Shown one piece after another: positions 1 to 10,472 of a stretch of DNA of 64,000 nt. Every line of letters begins with the position of its first letter. The first letter of the stretch is position 1. Both the position numbers and the translations under genes were made by a program. This stretch comes from Macropodus opercularis (taxonomy: Eukaryota > Chordata > Actinopteri > Anabantiformes > Osphronemidae), in NCBI GenBank assembly GCA_030770545.1, contig CM061107.1, positions 5,854,001 to 5,918,000 of the forward strand. The letters are read 5' to 3'. Under the pieces are notes generated by a model. The model was not told the origin of the DNA and did no database searches. It saw only the letters and a list, made by a program, of their open reading frames with translations.

Positions 1-286
1 TCAGAACACATGCAAGACCAACTACATCTGCAGGTAGCGACGCTAGACGGACACGTAGCGCAAAGCACTTATGCTCCGTTCAATCACTTTTCAAATCTGC
101 ATTCCTCTACCAAATTAAACTGGAACAGAAAGAATCATTTCACATTCAAAAGGTTTCTGAAGCAGCCAGAGCACACGTGGCAAAAACTCGACAGAGACAC
201 AATAAACCATTTCATAACGCAATTTGATTTCAGATGATAAATTAGCATCTAGCTGTATAGTTTCTCTAATTCTCTGTTGTTCTTAG

Positions 287-396
287 GTCAAGGCTTGCAG
301 ACTTCATCAGTAACTGTCAGCCAGAAGCTCACTCCATATCTGGTTGTCTGAGGGAGAACTATGCCGACTGCCTACTGTCTTACTCTGGGCTAATTG
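287..396 (+). CDS. gfra1: gfra1 coding exon (third cysteine-rich domain, first part)
   Basis: Acceptor TTCTTAG precedes the exon and donor GTAAGT follows. The first base completes an Arg codon; translation then reads SRLADFISNCQPEAHSISGC, followed by LRENYADCLLSYSGLI, with a phase-1 end. This is the conserved GFRA domain-3 core with its cysteines. It matches GFRA1 closely. Confidence 0.92.
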
Positions 397-855
397 GTAA
401 GTTCCCTAAAACATTTCTAAATTTGATACAGATACGTTATAAACTATAAATAGAACCTTTATTCATTTTCCATTTGGATGAACATGCAGAAAGAAAAGTA
501 AATAAAGTCTCTTGAGGAATAAGGAGAATCCAGTTCAGGGCACTTGTCAGTAAATCTGTGCCTCAGTCACAATTCTGTTTTTGACTCTGGAGCGTTTGTC
601 AGCTTGATTAGAAGTGATGTTTAAAAAAAACGTTTTAATCACTTTCCCTAAACCAAAAAAGTGCAACAGCAGCACAGGACTGACAATGACAGTATGTTTT
701 AGTGGGTCCGTGAGCCTCCACCTTTGTGCCAACGAAGGTTAACGCATGTCAAACAAGCGGCGACAGTCACGCATCATAAACCATTTCAAAAACTCCTCCT
801 AGATGTTGAACAGTGACAGTGGCTAACAATAGTTTTCTCCTCCTCTACTCTGCAG
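397..855 (+). other. gfra1 intron
   Basis: A 459-nt GT-AG intron with an acceptor CTCTGCAG. Open frames inside it on either strand are short and show no family resemblance. Confidence 0.85.
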
Positions 856-990
856 GGACAGTAGTGACACCCAATTACGTGCGATCACATGACATAAGCT
901 TGTCACCGTGGTGCGACTGCAGCAGCAGCGGCAACAGCAAGACGGACTGTGATAAGTTTGCCGAGCTTTTCACCAACAACCGGTGCCTGC
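856..990 (+). CDS. gfra1: gfra1 coding exon (third cysteine-rich domain, second part)
   Basis: Acceptor CTGCAG, donor GTGAGT. Joined to the previous exon it reads G-TVVTPNYVRSHDISLSPW, followed by CDCSSSGNSKTDCDKF and the FTNNRCL end. The cysteines of PWCDC and TDCDKF fit GFRA domain 3. The exon ends in phase 1 inside the Arg codon before NAIQAFGNG. Confidence 0.92.
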
Positions 991-1539
991 GTGAGTTCCC
1001 ACGTTCACTCAGTCTCACCTCGACTCAAACAAATACTTTTCTATACTAGAACAGAATTGCCAACCAAAAAAGTTGAGTTTCCCCAAATTGGGATTTTGTT
1101 CTTGCAGCACCCTAAAGGTTTTTCTTTACATATCTAGGTCAGTCATGCATTTTGCCCATATTCGATTTCCTCTTGTGACCTAATGATTTGCTGCAACGGT
1201 TTTACAGTACACAGCTTATTGCGTTCACTCCGTTCCTGTACGGCTTTGTTAATCATAGCTAATAAATGCAGACACTGCTTTTAAAGGTCAAGTTATTTCT
1301 TCTCTAACCAGTTATATGGAGAATAATTACATGTGGATTTTAGTTGGACAAAATGTTTTGGGCTGTGCTTTATGCTAAAGTCATGGCAGTGCAGATTCTG
1401 TTTTTCTTAAGATGGCGCTTAGAGGGTTGTGTGGGAGTTAATGCTCATTATTGCATCTACAACTGAAAGTCATGCTGAATGCATCATATCCGTACAGAGT
1501 CCTCACACCTTTGTAAAGCGCTACACACTGTTCTTGCAG
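991..1539 (+). other. gfra1 intron
   Basis: A 549-nt GT-AG intron. I see nothing else in it. Confidence 0.85.
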
Positions 1540-1736
1540 GCAACGCCATCCAGGCGTTTGGCAACGGTACTGACGTTGGCGTCTGGCAGCCCCAACCTCC
1601 CATTCAGCCGACCGTAGTGGAGCCGAGCACCAGGAGGGGTAAAGAGAGAACCAGCAAAGCGCTGGACCCCCTGACGGACATGAGCAAACTGGGCCTTGAT
1701 GGCGACTCGTTATATAACATCTGTGGTACTTTACAG
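1540..1736 (+). CDS. gfra1: gfra1 coding exon (end of domain 3 and linker)
   Basis: Starts after TTCTTGCAG and ends before GTAAAC. It begins with the hallmark NAIQAFGNGTDVGVWQPQPP, then a low-similarity, Pro/Thr/charged linker (TRRGKERTSK) that leads toward the membrane anchor, and ends ...ICGTLQ in phase 0. The VWQP motif supports the GFRA1 assignment. Confidence 0.92.
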
Positions 1737-3192
1737 GTAAACTTGTAAAAGCGGTTCTTGTGCTGTGTGTTGTTTTTGTCCATTACCGTTTCACATAACA
1801 AAGACACCCACTTACGTTATACTGTTGAAGTGCCCGAATCCAAACACTAGGTAGAGATCTATTCAGAGCATCTGTCTGGGGTTCAGACGTCTGGCTCCCT
1901 CTCGGTGATGGATCAGCGATGGTTTCATGGTGGCATGCACAGAATCCCTCCTCCTGGGCAGAAAGATGAGACGTCAGTGTGGAGTCAGAGTTTCCAAAGC
2001 TGTCATGTCAAAGCTAATTGGTTGCCACAGTAACAACAGGAATGGCCCACAGGGATAGTGTTTCTGTGACTGCATGCACAGGGACACGTCACTTCAAGGA
2101 TGTGCCAGATGTTTTACCCCAGCACTGCACAGCCACAGTTACTGTGTGCATTTATTTACAGACCAGAATATCTGTAGGGAAAAAGAAAAGTGATGGTACT
2201 GTATTATTATTATTATTATTAGCAGGAAAAACCTTTGCAGAGTGTGAATGGTGTCAAAAAACTGACCTTGTATTATTTGCAAAACCTAATTTTAAAAAGT
2301 CTCCAGCGTGACTTTAGAAAATGTCAGTGAAAATGTTCAGCGGCAGATAATGACATGCAAATGGATATTAGCTGTGCACAAATCAACACTGTGGAAACCT
2401 GCCAGTCTGCTGAAGTTAACCTGCCCAGACCACGGTGCTTTTCCTCGCCAACATTCCTCACCTCCACCATCCTCCTCTGATGATGTACATACTACGCAGC
2501 TATATTTTTAAATGAGATGATATCACATAGCATAAGCGAGCAATTTATCATATTGGCTTTTAATAGCGATAATATGATTTATCACAAGTGGAACATCCTC
2601 CTGCAGAGACCTCCTATAGAGCAATTAATCACTGTTCTGCAGAATTCTTTCTACTCAAGAACCAACATGGCCAGTGTTTATTGCATTCCCAAACCACCAT
2701 AGACTCACTTCATCACTTTCTGTGCTCCATCTCTGTATCTGGGAGCGTGTATGAAAGTGTGTGTGGGTTTTTATATCTATTGATAAAAAGGACTGGAGCG
2801 GTCTCTAAAAAGTTTTAATGCATTAAGCTGTCATAACCTTGAGCCTGCGCTAAGATTTCACACAAACGCGTAAACATTTGAATCTTGCACATCTCGCTTG
2901 AGGGGTGTGATTATACAAAGAAGTCGGTGTGGGTCCAAAATATTACCATATATTTGATTGTGGCATTTATTCAGCAGCACAACTGTGGCAGTGGGAGTTT
3001 AGGTTAATGTAACAACGATTTTGTTTGACCTTGTCATTCTTTTAAGTCTGTGCCCTTTAACCGTGGCTCAACCATCCTCATTGTTAATGTAGGAGAATAT
3101 TTCAGAGCCAGTCTGATCTGTAATTATTCAGGGAAATGTAATTAAAAGCAATGGGAGCTAAGTTTTCTCTGCCTTCTGTCCTTTATATCCAG
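1737..3192 (+). other. gfra1 intron
   Basis: A 1.46-kb intron. It contains a short (TTA)n run at about 2203-2221. No other recognisable element was seen. Confidence 0.8.
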
Positions 3193-3240
3193 GCCCAGAA
3201 ACTGGTGTCGAATCAAACAATGGAAACAAACGTGTGCATA
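3193..3240 (+). CDS. gfra1: gfra1 short coding exon (linker)
   Basis: A 48-nt phase-0 exon flanked by TATATCCAG and GTAAGT. It encodes AQKLVSNQTMETNVCI, which aligns with the AQKLKSN...LCI segment of GFRA1 and includes one N-glycosylation sequon (NQT). Confidence 0.85.
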
Positions 3241-3804
3241 GTAAGTATTTTTTCTTCTGTGTATATAATGGTATTTAAAATGTATTTATTTTGACCTAAA
3301 TAAAACATTTTATTGGAGCAATTCAGGTTTGTTATTACAAACAACTAAGCTTCGCGCTGAGCTCACAAGCACAACTCAGAATCAGCGGCTTACATTCAAG
3401 TCATGCAAATTTGACAAGAATTTGCAGGGAACAGGCAAAAAAAAGAAATTTAAATGGATGCACATTATCATGCACCGCCGTGCGAGGAGACAAACAGTGG
3501 GTGGTGCCATAAACGGCTCCGGAAAACGAAGCCAGAATAACGAGCCAATAGAAGCTCAAACTATGGAAAACGTGCTGTTAAATTATGACGCCTTAGGAAT
3601 CTGCTCTATTTAACCCCACGTACACGTGAACCAAAATGTGATGCGAGACCGAACTGAGCCGATGGGGATGGTTTAAGCAGATTTAGTCTAACTTTAGGAA
3701 AGGCCAAGTCAAAGTTGTGAAGCAGACAAACCTCCCAGCAGACGGTTTTCTCATTTTGATCCATTTTCTACTCGAAATAACGAACTCATGGTCTTTTCCC
3801 CTAG
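3241..3804 (+). other. gfra1 intron
   Basis: A 564-nt intron ending in TTTTCCCCTAG. Nothing else was recognised. Confidence 0.8.
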
Positions 3805-3948
3805 AATCATCAACTGGACGAGTCCAGCGACGCGAACGCTAGAAGCTCACCAGCTGAACTGACCTGCTTACATACCTCAAGTCTGCTCCTGTCACTGGCC
3901 TTTGCCTTCACTCCAGTCATGCTACCACTAGGTTTACAGCTTTTGTAG
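3805..3948 (+). CDS. gfra1: gfra1 terminal coding exon with GPI-anchor signal and stop
   Basis: After CCCCTAG the frame reads NHQLDESSDANARSSPAELT, then a run of hydrophobic residues (SSLLLSLAFAF...LQLL) and TAG at 946-948 of the fourth kilobase. A small-residue region followed by a hydrophobic tail with no cytoplasmic part is the expected GPI-attachment signal. The omega site is probably within the Ser/Ala/Asn-rich DANARSS segment (inference). Confidence 0.88.
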   Translation, partial: NHQLDESSDANARSSPAELTCLHTSSLLLSLAFAFTPVMLPLGLQLL

Positions 3949-4507
3949 GACCTAACGAGTGTGAGTCCACACTATCGTCTCAAGAAGCAACTCATTTTAA
4001 TTTCAACATTTGCCAAAGTGAGACAACCGAATTTCTCCTGAAGTCTACAGCAGCAGTGGATTATTATAGAAGACAAGCGTGTCTGAAACTCAGATCTGCT
4101 GGCGCTCATTCACCTCGCATGAGGGCTGCTGGGTGAAAATCAGACTCACATTCAGGAACAACTACGTGATAAATTCTCCTCTGGAGTGGTTACCTGAACA
4201 AGCTGTGTGCTGAGCAGCGGCGTGAGGATAAAGCGCTGCACGTCCTTCTCTGCATACTGTCACTGTGCTTTTGATTTGTCCAGTCAATGAAGTCGCTTTA
4301 GTTCAACAGGAGGAAAAGTCAAAGTGTTGATGTGAAACCAATCTGTAGTGTCACAAACTTTGTACATTTATGGTGACTTGTGGTTTGACTCTTAAAAACG
4401 AACATTTTGTACATACGATACACAAACTGTGCGCTTTATTACAGTACTGTACGCTGCCGTTAGCTTGCACAGTAACATATTGTCTGTAACGTCTGACAGT
4501 CTGTTAG

Positions 4508-4550
4508 TGGCTACACTGACTGAGGCCTCTCAGCTCAGCCAGTGTAGCCA
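4508..4550 (+). repeat. hairpin in gfra1 3'UTR (17-bp arms, 9-nt loop)
   Basis: Left arm 4508-4524 (TGGCTACACTGACTGAG) is the reverse complement of right arm 4534-4550 (CTCAGCCAGTGTAGCCA) except for one A/C mismatch. The loop is nine bases. The structure would form in the gfra1 mRNA. Confidence 0.8.
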
Positions 4551-5064
4551 TGATTTGTGAAATGTGACGGGATATGGTTCTCTGCTCCTGTGGTTACACA
4601 TATGAATTCATTCTGCGATTATATTTTGAAGGCGAAGTGCATAATGTTATAACAGTATTTTTCTTAAGGAGTCAAACTATCTGTTAGAGCAACGAACATT
4701 AAGAAATCAGAATCAGTCTGTAAAAGTTGTGAATTAAAGTCTGCAGACATTTCTAGAAGCTGGAAGAATGTGTACGTACCCCCAAATGATGCAAATGCCA
4801 AAAGGTCAGTAGACATTAATTGCCGATTATTGCTGCTGGCAACGTTGCAAACGGGGGAAAGCATTAAAGACGGGACTAGATATTATAGAGACACTATTTG
4901 ACACCCTCATTATTAAAGACACTCAGTCAATGTAAAAGGTGATGAAAAGTCACTTTAAACATCTCATGTTTCTAAGCGTGTGTCTGTTTAAATGTACGAC
5001 ACAAGCAGCCAAGAAAAAAATGACTACGTTTGGTTCATCTGTTCAGTGTTTTCCAAGAATCTGA

Positions 5065-5070
5065 AATAAA
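5065..5070 (+). promoter_or_regulatory. polyadenylation signal AATAAA for gfra1
   Basis: AATAAA followed about 20 nt later by a GT/T-rich stretch (TGGTGGTTTTT), the usual arrangement at a cleavage site. It is the first canonical signal I see after the gfra1 stop. Confidence 0.55.
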
Positions 5071-5088
5071 AACAGCAAACGGTGACTC

Positions 5089-7378
5089 ATGGTGGTTTTT
5101 ACAATTAACATCCTGCTGTTGGCTCTTTTCGCTCCTCGTCTGGGAGGTTACTTTATCTGTTGTTTTTGCAACTGGCAGAGAGGCTGTAAAGCAGGATTAG
5201 AAGATAGCACCTGGCAGACGGGCTGCCATTGTCAGTCAGATCACATCAGTCCCAGTGTGGAGCGACATGGGTGGACAAGGACGCAGCCAACAGAGGACGA
5301 GCTGCTCCGTGGACAGGAGGGGACATGTCTCGCCAACAATACGGCCCACCTGTTTTAGCACAGTGATGGAATACTTGACCTACACAGGAAACCGAAGATT
5401 TATTAGCTGTGTCACAGAACTGAGAGGCCCGAGATATTGTCCTTATGTTATGCATGAGATGGAGACGACAGCTGTCACTGTAAATGATGCGGGAGGGAAG
5501 CAGAATAAGTTGTTTTATCTTATTACCTTTAACAGAATCTTGTCATTTCGATGCAAACAGAACAAATCGACAGTGAATTCATATCATTTAGTATTTCATA
5601 TGTAGCCAGAGCTTGTCCACCAGCCTGTCCACCACGTCCACCCTCTACACTATTTACCCTGTCTGGATTACGTTTGGTGTCAGTGTCCTTGTCAGAAACC
5701 TTGGAGTAAACCTCTTCACTGTATCTGATCACAATACTTTCAGCTTCAGAGATGGGAATGACATCAGCGACACACGTAGCGGACTGAAGGCTTGAGATGT
5801 GAACGGTTATTAAACCTATGATAAATATTATTGTGCTCCAGGTTTACTGTTTCCCTGCCATAAAGCCCTGAGCACTGGAAGATAGGGTTTGGAGACTCGC
5901 CCTCCCATGAGTGTAAAACCACCAAATGTTCACCCTTGGCACAGATTAAAGAGGCCACTGATAAAACTGTTCAATTATAGCAACGCTGCCTGGTAGGGAT
6001 CACATCTAATTACTGCAACTTTGACCTCCCCAGCAACATAGTTTCTGCACCTCCAAACTACTCTGTGGATTTCACCTTTTCTATTAACCAGGAGAGCAGC
6101 AGCAATTTCATTTTATTACTTGACTCTTTTTTTTCCTTTTTTTTTGTGCCCAAATGTCAGGGTGCGCCTGGCTTTACGCAGTAAACACTCTATGGCATCA
6201 GTTATTTTTGAGATGCTTCCCCTCGCATCTTCTCCAGAGAGGCACAGGGGCAAAGATAAGACATAATAATGGAGGTGCTTGATTGCACAGTGAAGCCAAA
6301 CCATAAGCTCGACTCGACTGAAGAGATGAAATGAAAACTTTTCAAATTCCTGGATGGATTAAGAAAACAATCTAGAGAAATGTGGCAAAAGTAGAAATGT
6401 CCACACATAGAAGGGCCAAGAATTGAGCTGTAAGACAGTCACACCATTGTGAGAGACAGACTTCGTAACTGGGTCACTTATTAGCTATGTTTACACAGAG
6501 AAACAATCTGATTATGTATTAAAGCAGGATTGTTTAGCGTTTCACTTTTTACATTCTTCATTTACCGATTTATTTATAACCGACCTAATAAGGGACTTTA
6601 AGCTTCACATAACAATAACAACAAGAACAACAACTAGGGAACTTGTTCCAGTTATGCTCGGTATTAAACCGCAGACTGCTTTGCCACGTGGTCTGGAGTT
6701 CAGCACCATGGAGAGCGTCACTTCCACGAAGGGCAACCAGGGGTGAAAACGGAGCGCGTGACTCCAGCTGTTCTCAATCAGACTAATTACTCTCCCACAG
6801 GAGACGTTGGCCCCGCTTCTTTTATAAATGACCGAAGTCCATTCATTTCCAGACTCTCACCTTCTCACGAGTGTAGCGAATCTCGTACAAATGAGCAGCT
6901 ACACCACAAATCTGCTGTCATCTACTGATACTGTTGCAAACGACTTTCTTAAAAATAACACATTCAGGGACGTTCTTCATTTTTTTTGGACCTACAAGGT
7001 GTGTGTCACTCCTGAGACTTTGGCTTTGATCCTAATCTTACGGTTTGGCCTTTTGGCTGATAATCTTTACAGAAAGACAGCATAAATGGCTCAAGATGAA
7101 CAAATATTGTATTTCCAACTTCCGGAGGCTGAGATCTTGACAGGCTGGCATAATGTGTGCGAGACAATACAAGTCTCTCTCTACACAGCCAGATGCCAGC
7201 TGGTTCTGGTTAATAGTCAACATCCATGAGTTCACATCAAGTTCAGCAAGTGTTCGTTACAAACAAATACAAAATGTTCACGACAGTCTCTTAAATAGCA
7301 GATAAGCAGATGAAGCTTAGACGTGTAGGTGAGGGAGTAGCAGCAACATAATCTGCAGGAACTCGACACTTTACTGTA
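5089..7378. other. intergenic region between gfra1 and the TIR element
   Basis: I found no exon with convincing flanking splice sites or protein similarity. Short open frames on both strands here look like chance. Confidence 0.6.
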
Positions 7379-7560
7379 CACTGTAAGCAATTGCTGTTAA
7401 TTTACAGCTAATTTCCCACAGTAATGTACTGTATTAATATAATACGGGTTTGTACTGTAGTTTGCAATGCATTGTGGGCTGTTAAATATAAAACTACAGC
7501 ACACAGCCAACAACAGTATGCTACTGTTGTAAATTAACAGTAAACTACAGTATTTTTTAA
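7379..7560. repeat. left terminal and subterminal repeats of the TIR element
   Basis: Starts with CACTGTAAGC. It then carries repeated ACTGTA, TTACAG and TACAGTA motifs in both orientations, mirrored at the right end of the element near 10380-10417. Confidence 0.6.
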
Positions 7561-7618
7561 AAATTTGTGCGCGCGAGAGATATTTGTTCTCCCAGAGCAT
7601 CGGGGACTGTTGCTGCAC

Positions 7619-7670
7619 ATGGACACGTGCTGCTTCATCGGCGTCAATCTGATGTATCTACAAAACCAAG
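7619..7670 (+). other. possible 5' exon of the element-borne gene
   Basis: ATG at 7619 opens a short frame that runs to a good donor (CCAAG|GTAACT) at 7670. It ends in phase 1 whereas the next exon reads in phase 0, so splicing them hits a stop after about 24 codons. It is either 5'UTR with a short upstream frame or a relic. Inferred from splice signals only. Confidence 0.3.
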
Positions 7671-8278
7671 GTAACTGCGAAATTTATAGTTTTCTCTGAC
7701 TTTATATCTATGTGAGGAGAAGAAAACATTTTTATGTTTAAATGTATTTTGCCAAGGTTATTTTGAACTATTTCGAAGGCTGCTACTCAAGTTAGCGCTA
7801 CACAGATTCGTTAGCATAACAACTCAAGTTTAGCAAGGCAAAGACAAGGGATTATCATTATTAAAATAGTAGTAACAATATAATGTAATAGTAACAATAC
7901 TGTTGGTGGTTGATGGAACAGTTTAGTAACCAACAAAGATGATTGTCATGTATATGTTTCATTTTCTTTCTTTGACGTTTGAATTTGAAAGTTAAGTCAA
8001 GTAAGCTAACATACATCTGTGTCGGTAAAACGACTTTACTTCAGGTGTAAATATTTTTTTGTGATTCAGCTGTGAAAATGGGCTTTCTTTTCAGGTCATT
8101 TTTAATTTTTCTGTGTAATGTTACGTTAGTACAGCTATGTAGGTTGCTTAAGGTCTTTCCACATTTTACAGCAATGTTCCCCTGTCAGGTAATAAATATA
8201 AATATATAGTGCATATAAATGCACTTCCACCACCTGATATTGAAGACATGAAAAGTAGATGGCCTTCTTTTCATTCAG

Positions 8279-8748
8279 AAATATATCTATGCCCACTTTG
8301 AGTTGCTTACAGACATCAATGTGCTTCGTGGCTTGGAACTCAGTATGGAGGAATGTGGGAGAGCCATCACAGAATACTTCAGGGGAAAACCTACCAACAA
8401 AGATGTCAAAGATGTCCTGGCTAATAGTGAAACTACAGACAAGGCACTTCTCATTGTTCAACTGCTCATGGCAGACTTTGGAGAGAAGCTGACAGGGCTG
8501 ATACTTCATGCAAATATGAGTTACTATTGTCTGCTGCAATGTTGCTCATGTTGCTATTACCCTGAAGTTTCAGGTGGAACAAGGCAAGTCACTACTGGAC
8601 GTTGGATGGTCACTCTGGAGGGTCGCATAATATGTGAGGGCCTCACACCAACCTTTTTGACAGGACTGGCTGCTGTGTTTGCAATATACTACATCTTCAA
8701 CCTTCAATATCAAGAAGAGGCAGCTTGTACACTGGAATTCATTCAGAG
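8279..8748 (+). CDS. element-borne gene, penultimate exon; teleost multigene-family protein, N-terminus missing
   Basis: Open throughout between acceptor TTCATTCAG and donor GTACGA. Reads KYIYAHFELLTDINVLRGLE at the start and LAAVFAIYYIFNLQYQEEAA near the end, finishing LEFIQ in phase 2. From memory this C-terminal module (FNLQYQEEA, LEFIQRR, GINPERG, FEWDF) belongs to a large set of teleost predicted proteins, often auto-named sterile alpha motif domain-containing protein 3-like. No biochemical role is known to me. There is no in-frame upstream coding exon. The first in-frame ATG is at 8345, so the product would be a truncated C-terminal fragment of about 190 residues. Confidence 0.6.
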
Positions 8749-9090
8749 GTACGACTCCTTTCGTACCATGTTCACCGTTATACATTTATTTACCTAATTT
8801 GTTGAAAAAAAAACATTCTTTTGCATATTAATATGTATAATTTTTCAACAAGGTGCTTGTTTGTTACTTACTGTTATTAAAACACATAGACTCAGAAAAG
8901 TATCCAAAAAACAAGACAACATAATTTGAGTATCCTGTATTAAAAATATTTTCTCATATCTGCTTATAAGCCTGCATGTGATTTGGCTCAATTGCACATG
9001 TCTATAGGTATCACTTTATGTTAGAAAACTCAAACTACTGCTTTTAGAATACAAAATGTTGAACTTTCTTTCTGGTTTTTGTGATTTTAG

Positions 9091-9253
9091 GCGCTTGATT
9101 GGTATCAATCCAGAGAGAGGATCAAAGGCAATTAGAGGAAAAGTTGTCTCCAAAAAGACGGGCACAGCCGTCATGAAAAAGTCTGCCACTGTGAATCCCC
9201 ACGTCTCCACGCTACTAAAGAATCTGATGGACTTTGAATGGGACTTTATATGA
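9091..9253 (+). CDS. element-borne gene, terminal exon with stop
   Basis: Acceptor GTGATTTTAG, in phase with the preceding exon. Reads RRLIGINPERGSKAIRGKVV, then SKKTGTAVMKKSATVNPHVS and a terminal LLKNLMDFEWDFI before TGA at 9251. Both the frame and the conserved C-terminus are intact. Possible polyadenylation signals follow at about 9453 and 9886. Confidence 0.6.
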
Positions 9254-10094
9254 GGTCAGTTGTTTTGTTGAAATGAACAAAAATGCCTCCTGCTCTTAAC
9301 TCCACATCTTGTTCAGACAGAATGACATTGATATGAATTGCAACATAAAACCATATAATACTTTGATATTACCAACTATGTAAGCATGTTATGTTATTAT
9401 ACATCCCTGAGTTGTTGATTTTTTGTTTGTTGTTTTAGTGTGGCACCGTGGGAATAAAGCTATGAACAGGAACTCTAACCAGCAAGACAATCATCTCTCC
9501 CTGCTGAGTAGATTATTTTTTCAATCAGAACTGTTCACATCCACTTAGATAAAGAAAAACGTCTACCTCACAGATCTCCCTCATAAGGTAAAACACAATC
9601 ACACTCTTACTCATTAGTAAAAAAGGGCCCACAAACCGAGAACAAACCGAGAGGACTGTTTTAGGAGCCAAAGCAGTGATGTTGTTTCCTTTGTATTAGT
9701 CGCCTCAATATTCATCCCATTTGGGCTTTGTGTGTGTTTAACACAATGTTTTAGTTTATTGCTGTTGTTTTATTGTTTTCATGCTTAAGTTTATTGCCAT
9801 TATGTCCAGCAGATACTCTTTGGCTGATTTTATTTTTGATACTTAGAATCTGTGGCTTGCAGGGTTCATGTTTACACAGCATGGCTAAATAAATATGTGT
9901 GTTATTTATACCCTGTGATAATTGTTGATTGATTATTTTCTACTAGCATCTAATACGTTGTAGCCCACAGAAAACATCTACTTTTAACTGCATTGAACAT
10001 TGATATTTTAGATATTCTGAAATGTTAAAAGTATTTCACTAATGCAGTAATAAGCAGTGAACTAATTTCATAATAAGAGTACTGTAAAATAACA

Positions 10095-10129
10095 GTAAAG
10101 TGCTGGCGTCTCTGCTGCCAGCACTTTAC
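10095..10129. repeat. hairpin, copy 1
   Basis: GTAAAGTGCTGGC pairs perfectly with GCCAGCACTTTAC across a nine-base loop. Confidence 0.85.
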
Positions 10130-10223
10130 CGTAAATAGAAAAAACGACAAAACTTTACCGTATTTCACTAAAACAGTAATAAGCTGTAAATTAATTTGAC
10201 AGTATGAGTACTGTGAAATAACA

Positions 10224-10258
10224 GTAAAGTGCTGGCGTCTCTGCTGCCAGCATTTTAC
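10224..10258. repeat. hairpin, copy 2
   Basis: Same 13-bp arms and loop as copy 1, with one substitution in the right arm (GCCAGCATTTTAC). Confidence 0.85.
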
Positions 10259-10352
10259 CGTAAATAGAAAAAACAACAGAAAATTACTGTATTTCACTAA
10301 AACAGTAATAAACTGTAATTTCATTTTACAGTATCAGTACTGTAAAATAACA

Positions 10353-10387
10353 GTAAAGAGCTGGCGTCTCTGCTGCCAGCACTTTAC
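10353..10387. repeat. hairpin, copy 3
   Basis: Same structure, with one substitution in the left arm (GTAAAGAGCTGGC) and an intact right arm. Confidence 0.85.
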
Positions 10388-10472
10388 TGTTTTTTTACAG
10401 GGAAATTCTTTACAGTGTAGATGTAATTATGATCAGGTAAAGTTGCTCTATGAACTGATATGAAACCTCGCT

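Larger units (their letters stand above)
1..5088 (+). other. gfra1: gfra1 locus, 3' part: GDNF-family receptor alpha, five terminal exons plus 3'UTR
   Basis: GPI-anchored co-receptor that binds GDNF-family ligands and presents them to the RET kinase at the cell surface. Only the C-terminal part is in the window; the earlier exons lie to the left. Five exons (287-396, 856-990, 1540-1736, 3193-3240, 3805-3948) join in frame into 211 codons. They cover the last cysteine-rich domain (ENYADCL, PWCDC, AIQAFGNG), a linker, and a hydrophobic C-terminal tail typical of a GPI-attachment signal. The V-W-Q-P stretch after AFGNGTDVG is what I recall from GFRA1 rather than GFRA2 or GFRA4, and the convergent neighbour is atrnl1, as in human 10q25. 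gfra1a versus gfra1b cannot be decided. Bases 1-286 are intron. Confidence 0.88.
3949..5088 (+). other. gfra1 3' untranslated region
   Basis: About 1.1 kb from the stop codon to a canonical polyadenylation signal. It contains a strong hairpin at 4508-4550. The exact cleavage site is inferred. Confidence 0.6.
10020..10400. repeat. tandem repeat, three copies of a 129-bp unit
   Basis: Near-identical units recur with a 129-bp period (matching positions 10095, 10224 and 10353). Each contains TACTGTRAAATAACAGTAAA followed by a hairpin whose loop is GTCTCTGCT. They sit just inside the right end of the TIR element. Open frames across them are repeat translation, not genes. Confidence 0.85.
7379..10417. 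mobile_element. TIR-bounded DNA element (3.04 kb), family not named
   Basis: Left end CACTGTAAGCAATT and right end AATTCTTTACAGTG are imperfect inverted repeats (CACTGTAA... at both outer edges). Both ends are flanked by TA, which could be a 2-bp target duplication. Inside each end are many TACAGTA/TACTGTA subterminal motifs (7380-7560 on the left, 10080-10400 on the right), as expected of transposase-binding sites. The interior carries two exons of a teleost multigene-family protein (8279-8748 and 9091-9253). I see no recognisable transposase, so it is either non-autonomous or of a class I do not recognise. The TA duplication is too short to be proof by itself. Confidence 0.65.

Noticed and set aside
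5089..5605. Plus-strand frames just after the gfra1 polyadenylation signal
   Set aside because: Short, overlapping in two frames, with no family resemblance and no splice context.
10025..10324. Open frame with repeated CWQQRRQHFTV peptide on the minus strand
   Set aside because: It is simply the translation of the 129-bp tandem repeat; the period is a multiple of three.
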